DNA of 64,000 nt from the NCBI GenBank assembly GCA_015146655.1, contig VKHL01000004.1, forward strand, positions 62,001-126,000, given 5' to 3'. The DNA is from Ochromonas danica (Eukaryota > Sar > Chrysophyceae > Chromulinales > Chromulinaceae). Shown in pieces: positions 33,089 through 43,892 of the stretch. The position numbers and the translations under genes are program-made. The notes under the pieces were generated by a model. It was not told the DNA's origin. It made no database searches and saw only the letters and a program-made list of their open reading frames with translations. Within the stretch, counting starts at the first letter, position 1, and each line of letters starts with the position of its first letter.

Positions 33089-33295
33089 ACCTTGATGAGT
33101 CTACAACAAGTTAAGTGCTCACATGTATGTATGGTGTTAAATCACATGTATATATGTATGTATGGTTTTCTTTGAACTACAACACCACAAACCAGCAATG
33201 GAACAGTTAGATGTTAAATTTTGGTATCCCACTATGTGTACTCCTACTTCATCATCATCAGTGTACAACCCTCATATAGTGAAGATGTGAATGTC

Positions 33296-34303
33296 TCATT
33301 TCTCCTCAAAGAGATTGGTGAAGAAGGGCACGAGGAAGGCCATCAGAGCTCCACCACCTCCCAAATGGAAGGCCTTGAAAGTAAAGCCAGCATAGAGTCC
33401 ACCAAAGCCACGTGCTTTGACAATATCTTTGCCCACAGTTAACAAGGAGATCTGGTTATTGAGACCGTTAACACTAGTCTGCAAGACCTTCTTTTGAAGT
33501 GTACTGCGAAGAGTATCACCTGGAGTGTTGATAGCAGCACCAAACACTCCAGCAAAGAAACCAGAAAGTAGTTGACTGAAGGTCTTAGCAAGAGGATTTC
33601 CTTGAGTATTAATATTCATCTTCTCAAAGGCATTATTAACTTGCTTCTCAAAGAACTTGATCGATGCGAAATATCCCGCACTCCAGGCAGCTTGACGATA
33701 TTGTACACCAAGGTAACCAACATTGAAGATATTGAAACCATACTGTTGATGAAGAGTAGACATTGCCTTGAACATATTATTGTTGTAGATATTAGCAGTA
33801 TCAAGTTGTAAAGCAATCTTGCTGAGTTCTAATGGCATGATAGAAAGTGCTTCAGGAACAGAAGCAACGATAGCAGCCAAGGCCTTGGTTGCTTCATTAC
33901 CCTTTCCATCAGGAATCTTGAACATGGCCATATGAACCATAGGGAAGAGAGCAAACTTAATGAAGCGCATCCAAGTAGAACGAGCTAATTCAGGAGCCAG
34001 ACCTTGGGTGAAGAAACCTTTCAAACCATGGGCTTTGTGGAAGTTAACCAACAATTCCTTTGTTGTGAGACCCATACCAGCATTGGCCATTTGTAAAGCA
34101 CGAACAAGATCTACAGGATACATGATAGCTGCTGCACAGAAAGCTGAGCACAAAATGGGTAGAATGGATCGCCATGTGCTCTTCTTCTTTGGAGGAAGTG
34201 TAGTGGCAGGTGTAGTTGCAACAGCCTTTTGAGAAGGATCAATAACAGCAGCTGAGGCAAGAATATCAGCACATTGGCGATTACTGCGATTGCTATTGCT
34301 CAT
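33296..34303 (-). CDS. mitochondrial carrier family protein
   Basis: 335 aa from the Met at 34303; an upstream in-frame ATG at 34360 would add 19 residues, but the lead-in looks like a spliced 5' UTR. Three repeats carry degenerate Px[DE]xx[KR] signatures: YPVDLVRALQ, MPLELSKIALQ and TPGDTLRSTLQ. Each is followed by the second helix of the repeat with aromatic and Gly residues. This is the SLC25 fold of the mitochondrial inner membrane (some members are in plastids or peroxisomes). The Ser/Asn/Arg-rich N-terminal extension is not a classic presequence. Substrate contact residues cannot be assigned reliably by eye. Confidence 0.85.
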   Translation of the reverse strand: MSNSNRSNRQCADILASAAVIDPSQKAVATTPATTLPPKKKSTWRSILPILCSAFCAAAIMYPVDLVRALQMANAGMGLTTKELLVNFHKAHGLKGFFTQGLAPELARSTWMRFIKFALFPMVHMAMFKIPDGKGNEATKALAAIVASVPEALSIMPLELSKIALQLDTANIYNNNMFKAMSTLHQQYGFNIFNVGYLGVQYRQAAWSAGYFASIKFFEKQVNNAFEKMNINTQGNPLAKTFSQLLSGFFAGVFGAAINTPGDTLRSTLQKKVLQTSVNGLNNQISLLTVGKDIVKARGFGGLYAGFTFKAFHLGGGGALMAFLVPFFTNLFEEK

Positions 34304-34360
34304 GGTCAAAGCAGCCGACCGGAAAGAGGGCAGAAATAACGCACCCTTTATAACAAACAT

Positions 34361-35073
34361 AAAAAACCAAATTCACAACAAAGTCACAAACAACAATCCA
34401 AAACAAAGGTTAATAAGATCTTACCTCAGCCACCCATGGTGATAAAAGTAAGAAGAAAGCACAAAGGCAAAGGTAAAAAGATGAGGATATCATTTATGAT
34501 GATCGGGCTTTTCAAAAAAGAAACAAAAATAGGATATGATATTAACAACTATCTACTACTTTCTGTTTACTTTTCCTCCTCCAAAAGAAGAAGAAGGTGA
34601 GTGTGGGTTGGGTTGGTGTTGGTGTTGGGGGCTACAAGAAAAGAGGGAGGACCCAGTAGTAGTCGTACTAGTAGTAGTCGTAGTAGTAGCTACTGTAGAT
34701 GATGATGATGATGATCGAAGATGATCCATGTGGAGGTGTTGGCAGCTGGGCCGTGGGAGTTGCACTTGCAGTTCACACACACACACCGACAGAGTCATCC
34801 ACACCGTTGTGATGAAAAGGGCAACAAGACAGGTTCAAAGTCATCTAATACAGTGAAGGAAAGTCGGTAAAATTGAGGTTGTGGGAGGTGGTTGGGTGTG
34901 GTTGAGTGATGCCTCACTACCCCACCTCATCATCTCCGCTGATCTTGTCAGGCAGAAGGAATTGTTCTATCAAGTCACAGCATTGAAGTTTGAGACACCA
35001 AAACTCTCTCACATCCTTGTATAGACCATTCATTTCCGTTTGTTATAATTAATCAACTCTATTTAGGATCAGA
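34361..35073. other. divergent spacer, carrier / malic enzyme
   Basis: A 713-bp spacer between divergent genes. It includes a donor-like GTAAGA on the minus strand at about 34425, perhaps a 5' UTR intron of the carrier. A GTA/GAT trinucleotide-rich patch lies at about 34655-34725 and a short CA repeat near 34775-34785. No coding gene is supported. Confidence 0.45.
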
Positions 35074-37062
35074 ATGTTCATTCAAGTTGTTTTACTTCTT
35101 GGTATTATGGCATCTTTGGTGCAAGCCTTCTTGCCCATGACACGTGCTCAACAGTAAGTCATCATCATATCTTTCTTGTTTTTCTTCTATTTCTTCTGTT
35201 GTCATATTGCTGACTAATGAATGGTCTTTTAATGTCATTCTATATAGTGCATTTTTAGGATCTTCTTTGCAAATGAAGCATGATCCTTATACCAATGTTT
35301 TGAGAAATCCAATTGTTAACAAGGGAACTTCTTTCAGCAAGAAAGAGAGAGATTCTTTGGATTTACATGGTCTTATTCCTGGTGGTGAACCTCTTACTCT
35401 TGAAACCAAGGTAAACACACTTCTTCTTCATCATCTTCTGTCAGAATCATCGGCTGACATTTTCGACATTGACATGACATGGATTGGGATCTTCTATTCT
35501 AGGTTGAGATCGCTATTGAGCAACTTCGCAAGAAGCCTTCTCCTATTGACAAGTACATCTTCTTGCATACCATTCAAGATTCTGATGAGACTTTGTTCTA
35601 TGCTGTGTTAACCTCTCACTTAAGAGAGACCATGCCTCTTGTCTACACTCCCACCGTGGGTCAGGCTTGCCAGGAGTGGAGTCATATCTACCGCCACACT
35701 CCTCGTGGTGTCTATGTTACCTTGAATGACATTGGAAGAGTCAAGAACATCCTTCATAAGCATCCTAACAAGAATGTCAAGGTCATCGTCGTCACTGACG
35801 GAGAGCGTATCTTGGGTCTTGGTGATCTTGGAGCTAACGGTATGGGTATTCCTGTTGGCAAGATGGCTCTTTACACTGCTTGCGCTGGTATCCGACCTGA
35901 GCAGTGCTTACCTGTGGTGCTTGATGTTGGAACCAACACTGAGAGCATTCGCAAGGACAAGGCCTACATGGGTCTGCGCTGTGCTAGAGATCGCTCTGAG
36001 CGCTATGATCAGCTTGTGGAGGAGTTCTTCAATGCTGCCCAAGAAGTGTATGGAAAAGATGTTTTGATCCAATTCGAGGATTTCGGTAACTCAAATGCTT
36101 TCCGCTTGTTGGACAAGTACAAGAGCCGTGCCACTTGCTTCAATGATGATATTCAAGGAACTGCCTCTGTCGTTCTTGCTGGTCTCATCTCTTCTTTGCC
36201 TTTGGCTGAGAAGAAGAAGTTGAGTGACCATGTCTACTTGTTCCAAGGTGCTGGTGAGGCTGGTATTGGCATCGCCGACTTGATTGCTGCTGCTATTGTC
36301 AAGGAGTCTGGTATTTCCTTGGATGAAGCCAGAAAGCACTGCTGGTTCGTCGACTCCAAGGGTCTGATCACTAGCGATCGCCTCAAGGATCCTAAGTTGG
36401 AGCACCACAAGGTCCCTTACGCTCATGACAAGAGCTTGTTGAAGGGCAAGGCTGATCTGTTGGGCACTGGTCTGTGGGGTGCTGTCAATGCTGTCCAGCC
36501 TTCGGCTATTATTGGTGTATCTGCTCAAGGTGGAGCTTTCACTGAAGAAATTGTCAAGTATGTTGCTAGCATCAACAAGAAACCTGTGATCTTCGCTTTG
36601 AGTAATCCTACTCACAAGGCTGAGTGCACTGCTCAACAAGCTTACAGCTGGACTAACGGCAAGGCTGTCTTCGCCAGTGGTAGCCCATTTGATGCTGTCA
36701 CTCTCCCTGATGGTCAACATTTCGTTCCTGGCCAAGGCAACAATGCTTACATCTTCCCTGGTGTTGGATTGGCTGCTGTCCTCGCCGAGGCGGTTGAGAT
36801 CACCGATGAGGACTTCCTCGTTGCTGCTCAAACTCTTGCTTCTATTGTTGGCAAGGATCGCCTGGACGTTGGATGTGCTTACCCTCCTGTGGACGATATC
36901 CGTCAAGTTTCTAAGCACATTGCTGTGGCTGTGGCCAAGAACATTTATGAGACCGGCCGCTCTAAGCTTTCTGGAGAGTTGAAAGAGGTGAATGATACTT
37001 ACTGGCTCCGAAAGGCTTCTGAGATCATGTACAAGCCTGAATATGTGGATTATGAGTACTAA
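35074..37062 (+). CDS. malic enzyme with plastid-type bipartite leader
   Basis: Three exons (35074-35153, 35248-35410, 35503-37062) encode 600 aa. The N-terminus MFIQVVLLLGIMASLVQA is a signal peptide; FLPMTRAQHAFLGSSLQMK after it has the Phe(+1) and the stromal-type processing site of red secondary plastids. The enzyme body is standard malic enzyme: YTPTVGQACQEW, VTDGERILGLGDLG with the catalytic Tyr/Lys surroundings, FNDDIQGTASVVLAGL with metal-binding Asp residues, and a Rossmann FQGAGEAGIGIADLI. It decarboxylates malate to pyruvate with reduction of NAD(P). Cofactor choice is not settled. C/G-ending codon bias points to high expression. Confidence 0.93.
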
Positions 37063-37239
37063 ATACACACTTGCTGCCTGTGTGTGTCTTGAAGATCGTT
37101 TGCCACATCTAGATTAGCCTGGCTGGTTGATACTAGCCAACATTTTTGCGTAGCTTGTGCATGATGTGGGTGCAGTTGCTAACTCTAACTCTCTTCTTTA
37201 TTGGTGGATTTTCTTGTGACAAATACTATCAGATTAGTT

Positions 37240-38965
37240 TTAAGGTGTAGGTTTTCGGTAGTTTTGATGATGGTAGTTGTTGTGGTGTGGAGTGGACCGC
37301 CGATCAGAGCGATCCAATCGTCCATAACGCTTTTGCTCTGCCCCAATGCCATGATGACTAAAGCTTGATCTATTTCCTCCATGTTTGCCTCTTTCCCGAC
37401 TGCGACTTCGGCTGCGATCACGTGCACGAGAACGACCTTGATGATGATATTGATCATCTCGTTCCCGCTCCCATTGACGATCATCTCTAGCAAGGATTTG
37501 CTCCAACACTCTATCGACAACTTTCTCCTTTTCCGTCCAATGGTCACGGTACACTAACTCTCCCCAACTATCTATCACAGTCCTTGACACAAGCTCAAAG
37601 CGAATCTTTCGAAAGAATAGACAACCTTCTTCTATTGCAGGTTGTAATGAAGAAGTTGTGATCGAATTGAAAGTGCGTGGATTACGAGCACCAGCAGACC
37701 AATCACAGTAAGTCACTCGTCTTCGTTGCATCCCAACTAGTAACCTATCACCATCATTCTCTCCACTTCTAGCACTATCTTCACTCTTTATACCTTGTTT
37801 ATCATCATGATCATCAACACTATCTTCTTCACGTGGCAAGAGGGATGCCAATACAGTAGGAAAGAACATTTCATCCGAAGCACGAACACGTTTGAATAAT
37901 GTGAATATAGGATGATGACGTAATGTTGTCACAATACCATCTTGTCGTTCTTGTTCACTCTTTTGATCATCTTGTAGTAGTAGATAATCCAAAAACTTGA
38001 AGATTAGTTGACAATGAAATCTAGAAAGTAATATCCATTGATCAGCTTTAAAGACCCAAGGTAATGGAAGACCAGCTTCTAAGTGAAGAATATCAAATTG
38101 TTGTTGTTTGGAATAACCATTGTTTGGACTATTTCGATAGTTGATCCAACTGCTTGTTACACCGTCTATTATATACAGACACATTGTAAACCAATGAGTT
38201 TGATAGAGGAGTGAGTGAGTAGGTTGTTAGTGGACTAAGACAGTACAGTAGTGTCTTATCTTACCAGCATAGACAGTGTCTATCACTTCAGACAATGAAC
38301 GAATAGGTAGACAAGATTCTGAGGCGAAGATAAACTTGTCAATACCTGGTTCATCATTCATAGCCTCTTGTAGCATTAATACCATCGTCTTAGTCAAGTC
38401 AAGACTGCCCCAATCAGGCGAAAGTTGAAAAGTTCGTACAAGACGAGAACGAACAAATTCACTTTGTAGGCGATGAGGATGTTTAGCGTGGAACCACAGC
38501 CTCACCTTGTACTTCTTCTCTTCTACTTCATCCAGCCAGATCTTCCAGAATGGTTCATTAGGGAAGTCATCGATAATCATAATAAGAATACCTAAAGTGG
38601 AAGAAGATTTTTCATTTTCATTTTCATTTTCATTTTCATTTTGATTTCGATGATGACATGTTAATAACTCTTCTTGGAAGACTTCCTTTGCTCTAATCAC
38701 TCAGAAAACCACAATGAGAGAGAAAGAGAGAGAAAGTGAGAGAGTGAGTGAAAAAGTGAGAGCAAAGTGTAATGCTAGTGTACTGTGTTGCTGCTGACCT
38801 TCCTGAGGAGTGGAAGCTTTCTATACGAGACACTAACAGAGAAGATTGAGAATGAACAGATGCAGATGAAACATGATGCTTCTCTTCTTTATCGCCTTCT
38901 CCTCCTCCTCCTTCTTCCTTCCGTCCAACGGAGGCATATGCTTGAAGAAGTTGTTGTAAAGACAT
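37240..38965 (-). CDS. GT14-like (core-2/I-branching type) enzyme with RS tail
   Basis: Three exons (38799-38965, 38265-38692, 37240-38165), 506 aa. The catalytic part begins IMIIDDFPNEPFWKIWL, then VRLWFHAKHP, FASESCLPIRSLSEV, LPWVFKADQWILLSR, ASDEMFFPTVLASL and VTYCDWS followed by GARNPRTF. This order matches GT14/DUF266 beta-N-acetylglucosaminyl- or xylosyltransferases. An NENENE stretch comes from a hexanucleotide repeat. The last 70 or so residues form an unusual Arg/Ser and His/Tyr-rich tail (RSRARDRSRSRSRER). No signal anchor is visible; a further upstream exon could exist, and the first donor (GTCAGC) is weak. Confidence 0.72.
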
Positions 38966-39395
38966 AACTGGTACTGTACCTCGAATATGAAGCAAAGATA
39001 GCAATGATAAAAGGTGAGCGAAGAGAGGAAGAAGTTACAGTTATTATTGTGTTGCGCAGGAAAAGAGCATTATTGTTATTTGCGAGGGCATCTCCTTTTA
39101 TGGGACTGTCTGTGCATGTAGTGTTTACTGGTCTGGTCTGGTCTATTCTCGCCTGCTCTAGCTCAGCTCTTTAAGGGAAGCACAAACGGTGTAGTCTTCC
39201 ATCAGCGTATTGTGTTGTCACTGCTCGACCACGACCACCAGTGAGATGACTTCTCCAGTAGTGCAAGCTGAGAGCATATTGTGAAATGATTTTGAATAGG
39301 ATAAAATGCAAAAAGACAAAGAAAAGAAAATGAGTGACACTTACAACGCGTGAAGCATAGCATGTGAGTGATGTCACTCGTGCCTTTAAAATGGA
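38966..39395. other. spacer upstream of the GT14-like gene
   Basis: About 430 bp between the GT14-like start and the SelD stop, both on the minus strand. A donor-like GTAAGTG and an acceptor-like CTCAG on the minus strand, after the SelD stop, could mark a 3' UTR intron or an unseen first exon of the GT14-like gene. No protein is supported. Confidence 0.35.
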
Positions 39396-40538
39396 TTAAA
39401 GCACCTCCACACAATGCTCACGCTTAGCCACCAATTGTCCAAAAGAAGTCAAAGCCAATCCACATTTTGCTGCTTCAGACAAAAACTCTTCCTCATGATC
39501 AGCTTCAACTGCCACAAGCAATCCACCACTTGTTTGAGGATCACAGAAGACTTGTCGATAGTAGTCAGGCATAGTGGACACCTTGCTTCCATAGCTATCA
39601 AAGTTACGACTCACACCTCCTGAAGCACATCCATGAGAAAGATAATAATCCAAACGAGGAAATGTAGGCACTTGATTAGCATGAATAACCGCAGTTAGAT
39701 TGCTGCCTTCAGCTACTTCAATCAGATGGCCCAAGAGGCCAAAACCAGTGACATCAGTCATCGCCGTAACATAGGCCAATTGACCAAAGACAGCTCCACA
39801 AGAGTTTAGAACACACATGGAGTCTCTTGCTACTCCAACATCTTCAGGTTGAAGGAGTTGCTTCTTTTCTGCCGTAGTGAGAATACCCACACCCAACGGT
39901 TTTGTCAGAAAGAGTTTACATCCTTCTTTCGCTGTATTGTTCTGTTTCAAATGCTTCTTTTCTACAATTCCAGTCACAGCTAGACCAAAGATTGGTTCTG
40001 GTGCATCAATGGAATGGCCACCAGCCAAGGCAATCCCTGCACGAGTGCAAACATCGCGACCACCTCTCACCACCTCAGAAGCTACTTCAGGAGGAAGCTT
40101 ACTCAATGGCCAACCAAGAATAGCAATAGCTACAATAGGCTTGCCACCCATGGCATAGATGTCACTAATCGCATTTGTTGCAGCAATCTTGCCAAAGTCA
40201 AAAGGATCATCCACGATAGGCATGAAGAAGTCTGTTGTGGAGAGAATTCCAGTTTCTTCATTAATACCAACAACAGCGCAATCATCTTTCGATGCATGGC
40301 CAACCCAGAGATTAGCAAACTCAGTTTGAGCACCACTTCCTGAGAGAATCTTATCCAAAACCTTTGGTGACAGTTTGCAACCACATCCAGCACCATGACT
40401 GTATTGAGTTAATCGAACTTTCTCATTATTTTTAGCTTCAACAATACTTGACATCTTACGGAAAAATTGTCGGGTATAAGTAAGCTTAGCCTGTTGGATG
40501 ATTAGATTGTTTCTTCTTTTCAATAAAGAGAACATCAA
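39396..40538 (-). CDS. SELD: selenophosphate synthetase, Cys form
   Basis: Single exon, 380 aa. The catalytic loop [12 protein letters not shown] (about 47-58) has Cys where some homologues have selenocysteine. ATP and metal sites are present: [44 protein letters not shown] and DPQTSGGLL. It makes selenophosphate from selenide and ATP, the Se donor for selenocysteine tRNA or tRNA 2-selenouridine. The first 28 residues are basic with few acids, which fits a mitochondrial presequence; Met29 is a possible cytosolic start. It implies a working selenium pathway in the cell. Confidence 0.95.
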   Translation of the reverse strand: MMFSLLKRRNNLIIQQAKLTYTRQFFRKMSSIVEAKNNEKVRLTQYSHGAGCGCKLSPKVLDKILSGSGAQTEFANLWVGHASKDDCAVVGINEETGILSTTDFFMPIVDDPFDFGKIAATNAISDIYAMGGKPIVAIAILGWPLSKLPPEVASEVVRGGRDVCTRAGIALAGGHSIDAPEPIFGLAVTGIVEKKHLKQNNTAKEGCKLFLTKPLGVGILTTAEKKQLLQPEDVGVARDSMCVLNSCGAVFGQLAYVTAMTDVTGFGLLGHLIEVAEGSNLTAVIHANQVPTFPRLDYYLSHGCASGGVSRNFDSYGSKVSTMPDYYRQVFCDPQTSGGLLVAVEADHEEEFLSEAAKCGLALTSFGQLVAKREHCVEVL

Positions 40539-40560
40539 TTGAGATGAATGGTGCTGGAAT

Positions 40561-40643
40561 TACGTGGAACCACCATGGAGACTGCGTGGAACAGCATGGA
40601 GACTGCGTGGAACTGTGTGGAATTGTGTGGAATTGTGTGGAAT
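40561..40643. repeat. short tandem repeats upstream of SelD
   Basis: A 19-nt unit, CATGGAGACTGCGTGGAAC, occurs twice. It is followed by three copies of TGTGTGGAAT. All copies share the core GTGGAA. The array sits in the spacer between the divergent SelD and Rab GGTase alpha start codons, directly next to the SelD start. Confidence 0.85.
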
Positions 40644-40733
40644 GATCCTCTCTGATGAGGAAGGAATTGATTAGATCTGGTTAAGGACTCTTTGATCTGC
40701 TCCCTATTGATAAGAAAAGTCAACTACCTTAAG

Positions 40734-41866
40734 ATGCATAATAGAAAGAAGCCAGATCGTGATGCCACTGAAATAGAGAAGCAAGCATTAAAGGATAAGT
40801 CTCAACTCTATCAATCATTAGTGTCGATTATTTGGGAAAAGCGTCGACAACATGAACATAGTCCAGAAACACTTGCTCTCTTAAGCAAGTTATCAGTCTC
40901 TAATCCTGACTTCTATAGCTTATGGAATTTCCGTCGAGAGATTCTATTAACGCTAATACCTGGTTTATCAGACGTTGATTCTAGCAATAATGTTAATAAT
41001 AATAACAATGCAGAAGGAAAAAGAGAGAAAATTGATCAACCAGAAGCACGAGAACGAGAGTTAGATGTTACTGTTGCTGCTATTCGCAAGAATCCTAAGT
41101 CATGTAGGTCCTCTCTGTCATATGTCTTTCCTATACATTCATCTCATCTCATCATATCATATACTGTGTTTATGTTATTGTTTCATCATCCTTGTGTTTA
41201 GATGGAGCATGGCATCATCGCCTATGGATTGTAGATCGTTTCCAGACAGATTATCAAGCTGAATTAGCATTATGTAAAGAATTCCTTAGAGCTGATCAAC
41301 GTAACTTCCATTGTTGGAACTATCGAAGAGCAATTTTCCAACGATCTGGATTGACTGTCCAGCATGAGTTAGACTTCTGCCTTGCCAAGATTGAAGAGAA
41401 CTTTTCCAATTATTCTGCTTTCCATCATCGTTCTTATTACATCAAACAAGTAGGACTCTCTGTTGAAGAGATTTTCCAACAGGAATGGCCATTAGTTGAA
41501 AATGCAATTTTCACTGAACCTGATGATCAAAGTGCATGGTGGTATTACCAATTCCTTGTCACTCTTGCTGTTTCTTCCATTCCTCAAGATAAATCACAAG
41601 GTTATATTGAATGGATGATTAATACCTTAAAGCAGCAATTGGAAGCAATGGAAGGTTTGTTGGAGATTGAACCAGACAGTCGTTGGCCCCTCATGATAAA
41701 GGTCTTTTTGGCGGATACTCTGTTGGGAGCTAACATCAAAGATCAGTTACCTTCTGATCTTCGCCATGGACTGTTAGAGCAACGATTAACTTCTCTAGAG
41801 CGTCTATGTGAAATTGATCCCATCCATGTGCGACGTTATCGTTATCAACTCGATCAAGTCTTCTGA
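40734..41866 (+). CDS. RGGTA: Rab geranylgeranyltransferase alpha subunit
   Basis: Two exons (40734-41103, 41202-41866) encode 344 aa. The start MHNRKKP followed by LYQSLVSIIWEKRRQ and NPDFYSLWNFRREIL matches RabGGTase alpha. Prenyltransferase alpha repeats follow: YGAWHHRLWIVD across the intron, NFHCWNYRRAIF, and YSAFHHRSYYIKQ. An Asn-rich stretch in exon 1 comes from AAT repeats. The enzyme attaches geranylgeranyl to Rab GTPases with a beta subunit and REP. The C-terminal region is short, with no Ig-like or LRR insert. Farnesyltransferase alpha is the alternative, but the N-terminus favours RabGGTase. Confidence 0.85.
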
Positions 41867-42170
41867 GCCCCTTGCTGTTCCAGTAGCTTGCAGTGTCAAA
41901 GTAGTAAACTGAGGGAAATACAATACTGTATAAGGACAAGAGAAATGGGTGGGTTTACAACCACAAGGTCATTGTTAAATTAAAGTAAAATTAAAAGAAA
42001 TAGCTAACCCTAGACCACATAGACTACATAGTCTCTAACTTCGGCGTTGCAGGGAAAGTTCAAAAGGCATTATCTAATCAAAAACGGGTCCAAAACGGTA
42101 TGCAACAAGAAGAACATACAAGCTATTGATTTGATGCCTTTCCTTCTTCCTTCCTTTCTTCAGCTGATCA
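41867..42170. other. convergent spacer
   Basis: A 304-bp spacer between convergent genes; it should hold both 3' UTRs. Nothing else is recognisable. Confidence 0.4.
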
Positions 42171-42905
42171 TCACGTCATATTGTTGGATATGCCAGGCTG
42201 ATAGAAGGAGAAGAGAAAGTAAGGTCCATTTTCATCATATTGATTAGTGAATCGAACTTCTAAACGAAAGTGTGTTGTATGAAAAAGATGAAGATCTTCA
42301 TTTGAATCACTATATCTTGAATGTTTAATTTGTTGAGTAAACTCTTTCTTCTTCAACGTAGGAATAGGAGCAGGACTAAGATAATACTCTTTATTCGTCT
42401 CATTATTCTGTCCTGCAAGGATATCACTTAATATTTCAACACCAATAGAAGTTTTAGATTGATAACTACTAAGAGATGGTGATGGTGCATGGATTCCAAG
42501 TAGGATAGTATACGCCATATAGAGAGTATTAATACGAATTGCTATATAGCCACTAACATCTCTTTCTATAGAAGGAAAGTCTTTATTACATAATAACATT
42601 CCACCAGAATGTCCTGTAGGAATACAATAATTTGTCATACGACCATTAGGTGTATCAGATTGAAAATTAAAAGCTTTCATAATGTTAGTATAGAAATATC
42701 CATGAATCTCTTGGAAACTAAGATATTCTAGAGGTAGGGGAAGGTTATTACAAATGATCACATGTGGCATTGTCATAGCACGTCTTTGTAATGCCCAATA
42801 CTGTAAAGATGCTTTGACAAGGTTAATATCTTCACAACATAAATTATTTCTTGCAGTTGAAGCTTCTAATCCTTTAATCTCATCTGCATAGAAGGCATTC
42901 CCCAT
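42171..42905 (-). CDS. uncharacterised 244-aa protein
   Basis: Single exon with no family I recognise. The N-terminus MGNAFY could be N-myristoylated. A Cys pair (NNLCCEDI) and conserved-looking segments follow: MPHVIICNNLPLPLEYLSFQ, YCIPTGHSGGMLLC, SGYIAIRINTLYMAYTILLG. The C-terminal half has a polar linker and then FRLEVRFTNQYDENGPYFLF. It resembles a beta-rich globular domain. There are no clear membrane spans. The codons are AT-rich like most neighbours, which supports a real gene. Confidence 0.6.
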   Translation of the reverse strand: MGNAFYADEIKGLEASTARNNLCCEDINLVKASLQYWALQRRAMTMPHVIICNNLPLPLEYLSFQEIHGYFYTNIMKAFNFQSDTPNGRMTNYCIPTGHSGGMLLCNKDFPSIERDVSGYIAIRINTLYMAYTILLGIHAPSPSLSSYQSKTSIGVEILSDILAGQNNETNKEYYLSPAPIPTLKKKEFTQQIKHSRYSDSNEDLHLFHTTHFRLEVRFTNQYDENGPYFLFSFYQPGISNNMT

Positions 42906-43199
42906 CTTTGTTGTTCTAAATAGAGTGACTAATAGTACTAAACTAAAGTATTGGTCTTAAAATTAAAGGTAAAGGTGTTTGGTATTTGATTGTTCTTGGT
43001 TGTTGTTATTGTTGCATTGCCAACATCAACTCGATGCTGAAGACGAACAAATCCAGCAGGTAAAAGTGGCAAAAGTGAGGAGGTAAAAACGGTCAAAATA
43101 TAAGAAACGGTTGGGTGTGTTGATCATCACCATCATTATCTCATTAGCCACCATCGTAACCTCTTCCACTGTGGTATACATGTTGGACTACTTTCTTCC

Positions 43200-43556
43200 A
43201 TGAAAATTATAGTGAAAAACTCAGCTCCTAACTGGCCTGCTATGGTTGAAAAACAACCTTCAAAAGATCAACTACGACGTATCGAACCTGAAAAACAATG
43301 TCGAATTACTTCTGCTGCAGCTTCTCTTTGGATGCAATCTAGACAAATGAAGAACTCAATTGATCGAGACTATTCACGAAGTGCTTCTACCTCGTCTTTC
43401 ACTTCCTCTTATTCTTCCTCTACTCTATCGCGGTCATCATCTTCTTGTTCTACTAAATCCATGACCAAGTTTGCTTCCAAAACACAACTTGTCCGCCAAT
43501 GCCAACATTGTCAAGTCCTTTATACAAATTTCCATTCCTGTCAAGCAAATGATTAA
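43200..43556 (+). CDS. small Ser-rich protein with CxxC...HxxC motif
   Basis: A 118-aa frame with no family I recognise. It has a basic N-terminal third, a Ser-rich middle of about 40 residues, and a C-terminal CQHCQVLYTNFHSC, which could bind one zinc ion through three Cys and one His. It lies divergent to the 42171 gene, about 290 bp away. Its short length and low complexity lower the confidence, but the Cys/His cluster speaks for a real product. Confidence 0.45.
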   Translation: MKIIVKNSAPNWPAMVEKQPSKDQLRRIEPEKQCRITSAAASLWMQSRQMKNSIDRDYSRSASTSSFTSSYSSSTLSRSSSSCSTKSMTKFASKTQLVRQCQHCQVLYTNFHSCQAND

Positions 43557-43892
43557 AGACGATTCACCTACGACCCCCTGTTTTCTTATTTCCTTGCTCA
43601 CGATTGACACCATTCCCTTTGTTTTTGCGAATATTTGTTGGTTTGGTTTGTTGTGGTGTTCTTCTGCGATGTTAGGCTAGGTAGGCTATGCTACGCTGTT
43701 CATGTCTACCGCGTGTTCTGAGTAATTGTGATGCCCTAGTGTTTCGCATATGAATAAAGAACATCGAAAAGTAGGTGTTAATTTTAAAAAGCAAAGTCCA
43801 TCTTTTCATCATCACCTAGGTCTCGCTTCTTACTATGCATCTTCTACATCACAACTTTAGGATCACTATTTTCTGCTTTCTCTGCTTATGTT
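43557..43892. other. convergent spacer
   Basis: A 336-bp spacer between the small Ser-rich gene and the 3' end of RlmN. No gene or repeat is seen. Confidence 0.4.

Noticed and set aside
36091-37068. 325-codon open frame opposite malic enzyme
   Set aside because: It is an antisense shadow for the same codon-bias reason; the plus-strand malic enzyme is certain.
39171-39414. Short minus-strand frames after the SelD stop, with splice-like signals
   Set aside because: They overlap the SelD end and give only about 40 codons when joined; a 3' UTR intron or chance is more likely.
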